Source: Henricia sp. BOLD:AAB3569
Lineage: Eukaryota; Echinodermata; Asteroidea; Spinulosida; Echinasteridae
Direction of reading: 5' to 3'
Assembly: GCA_037783545.1 (NCBI GenBank)
Contig: JBBELK010001241.1
Span: 62,001 to 126,000, forward strand
Length of the DNA stretch: 64,000 bases
Below the pieces are notes generated by a model. The model did no database searches, was not told the DNA's origin, and saw only the letters and a list, made by a program, of their open reading frames with translations. Shown here piece by piece: positions 62,394-64,000 of this stretch. How positions within the stretch are numbered: the first letter of the stretch is position 1; every line of letters begins with the position of its first letter. Both the position numbers and the translations under genes were made by a program.

Positions 62394-64000
62394 TCAACGG
62401 CCGTACAAATGTACACCAGCGCGGCGCATGCGCAGGGTGTCCCAACAGCCACGGTTAGGGGAATAACCACGCAGCCGAGCTCCGTTTTCCCTAAACTCTG
62501 AAATTTATCCGTCATTTCCCAGCGAAAATCTGTCAATTTTGCATGACAAGTGCGGAATATATACAGTTTGGAGCATGCAAAATTTGAAGTTGGTTGGAAA
62601 ATTCCTTGATTTCCAAATTTGCCGGCATTTGGGACACACTTTGACCTAATTCCTGTCACAATCTGGGGTGAGTCAACGGCCGTACAAATGTACACCAGCG
62701 CGGCGCAGGGTGTCCCAACAGCCACGGTTAGGGGAATAACCACGCAGCCGAGCTCCGTTTTCCCTAAACTCTGAAATGTCTCCGTCATTTCCCAGCGAAA
62801 ATCTGTCAATTTTGCATGACAAGTGCGGAATATATACAGTTTGGAGCATGCAAAATTTGAAGTTGGTTGGAAAATTCCTTGATTTCAAATTTGCCGGCAT
62901 TTGGGACACACTTTGACCTAATTCCCGTCACAATCTGGGGTGAGTCAACGGCCGTAGAAATGTACACCAGCGCATGCGCAGGGTGTCCCAACAGCCACGG
63001 TTAGGGGAATAACCACGCAGCCGAGCTCCGTTTTCCCTAAACTCTGAAATTTCTCCGTCATTTCCCAGCGAAAATCTGTCAATTTTGCATGACAAGTGCG
63101 GAATATATACAGTTTGGAGCATGCAAAATTTGAAGTTGGTTGGAAAATTCCTTGATTTCCAAATTTGCCGGCATTTGGGACACACTTTGACCTAATTCCC
63201 GTCACAATCTGGGGTGAGTCAACGGCCGTACAAATGTACACCAGCGCGGCGCAGGGTGTCCCAACAGCCACGGTTAGGGGAATAACCACGCAGCCGAGCT
63301 CCGTTTTCCCTAAACTCTGAAATGTCTCCGTCATTTCCCAGCGAAAATCTGTCAATTTTGCATGACAAGTGCGGAATATATACAGTTTGGAGCATGCAAA
63401 ATTTGAAGTTGGTTGGAAAATTCCTTGATTTCCAAATTTGCCGGCATTTGGGACACACTTGGACCTAATTCCCGTCACAATCTGGGGTGAGTCAACGGCC
63501 GTACAAATGTACACCAGCGCGGCGCATGCGCAGGGTGTCCCAACAGCCACGGTTAGGGGAATAACCACGCAGCCGAGCTCCGTTTTCCCTAAACTCTGAA
63601 ATTTCTCCGTCATTTCCCAGCGAAAATCTGTCAATTTTGCATGACAAGTGCGGAATATATACAGTTTGGAGCATGCAAAATTTGAAGTTGGTTGGAAAAT
63701 TCCTTGATTTCCAAATTTGCCGGCATTTGGGACACACTTTGACCTAATTCCCGTCACAATCTGGGGTGAGTCAACGGCCGTACAAATGTACACCAGCGCG
63801 GCGCATGCGCAGGGTGTCCCAACAGCCACGGTTAGGGGAATAACCACGCAGCCGAGCTCCGTTTTCCCTAAACTCTAAAATTTCTCCGTCATTTCCCAGC
63901 GAAAATCTGTCAATTTTGCATGACAAGTGCGGAATATATACAGTTTGGAGCATGCAAAATTTGAAGTTGGTTGGAAAATTCCTTGATTTCCAAATTTGCC

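Larger units (their letters stand above)
26551..64000 (-). repeat. Satellite array, block 5 (about 136 monomers, minus strand)
   Basis: The same monomer, inverted, without interruption to the end of the window. All three length classes are present. Homopolymer length changes are few, and essentially none are unshared after about 37.2 kb. The block is organised as nested duplications (7-monomer, about 5-kb and 18-monomer units, listed separately) with many shared markers, such as ATTGTGCATGAC, AGCTACGGTT, AAATGTCTCC, TTTCTAAGCG, GGATCATGC and GGGGCGAGTC. This fits recent turnover by unequal exchange or amplification. No gene, promoter or non-satellite insertion was found. Confidence 0.97.

Noticed and set aside
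1-64000. Hundreds of open frames of 60-593 codons within the satellite on both strands
   Set aside because: All are windows on the same tandem monomer. They start and stop at single-base indels or at length-class changes. Differences are mostly nonsynonymous, and no known domain is visible.
1-64000. CRISPR-like regular repeats
   Set aside because: The repeat unit is contiguous with no unique spacers between copies. This is satellite DNA.

Overview
The window is almost entirely one tandem satellite DNA array. A monomer of about 273 bp is repeated roughly 225-230 times and fills about 62.4 of the 64 kb. No host gene can be supported. The only other sequence is a 1.6 kb island at 18,758-20,369, which holds a tRNA-derived SINE, a decayed piece of a LINE reverse transcriptase, and about 0.5 kb I do not recognise. 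Pol III-type SINEs, LINE relics and a long satellite array indicate a eukaryote, most likely an invertebrate animal. I cannot name the species, and that placement is inference. The array runs off both ends of the window.

Layout. (1) 1-18,757: about 68 monomers on the plus strand. (2) 18,758-20,369: the non-satellite island, inserted so cleanly that the monomer resumes at the next base. (3) 20,370-26,551: about 22.6 monomers on the plus strand. (4) At 26,551 the array flips orientation. (5) 26,551-64,000: about 136 monomers on the minus strand.

Monomers come in three length classes (273, 279 and 274 bp). They differ in one GC-rich palindromic spot and are unevenly spread. The 274-bp class is essentially absent from block 1 and common to the right of the island. 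Blocks 3 and 5 show nested higher-order repeats: a 7-monomer unit of about 1.91 kb, a roughly 5 kb block copied 8.5-9.05 kb away, and an 18-monomer unit of 4,963 bp present twice in tandem. Smaller recent copies lie between 53 and 63 kb.

The most notable observation is that all three structural junctions (left and right edges of the island, and the minus-strand side of the inversion) break the monomer at the same bond, CATG|CAAAA. That bond lies inside one arm of an 11-bp inverted repeat carried by the monomer. This points to a preferred breakage or joining site in the satellite.

Because 273 and 279 are multiples of three, one frame stays open across many monomers and gives apparent proteins of up to about 590 residues. 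Most differences between copies change the amino acid and the 274-bp class shifts the frame, so I treat these as non-coding.
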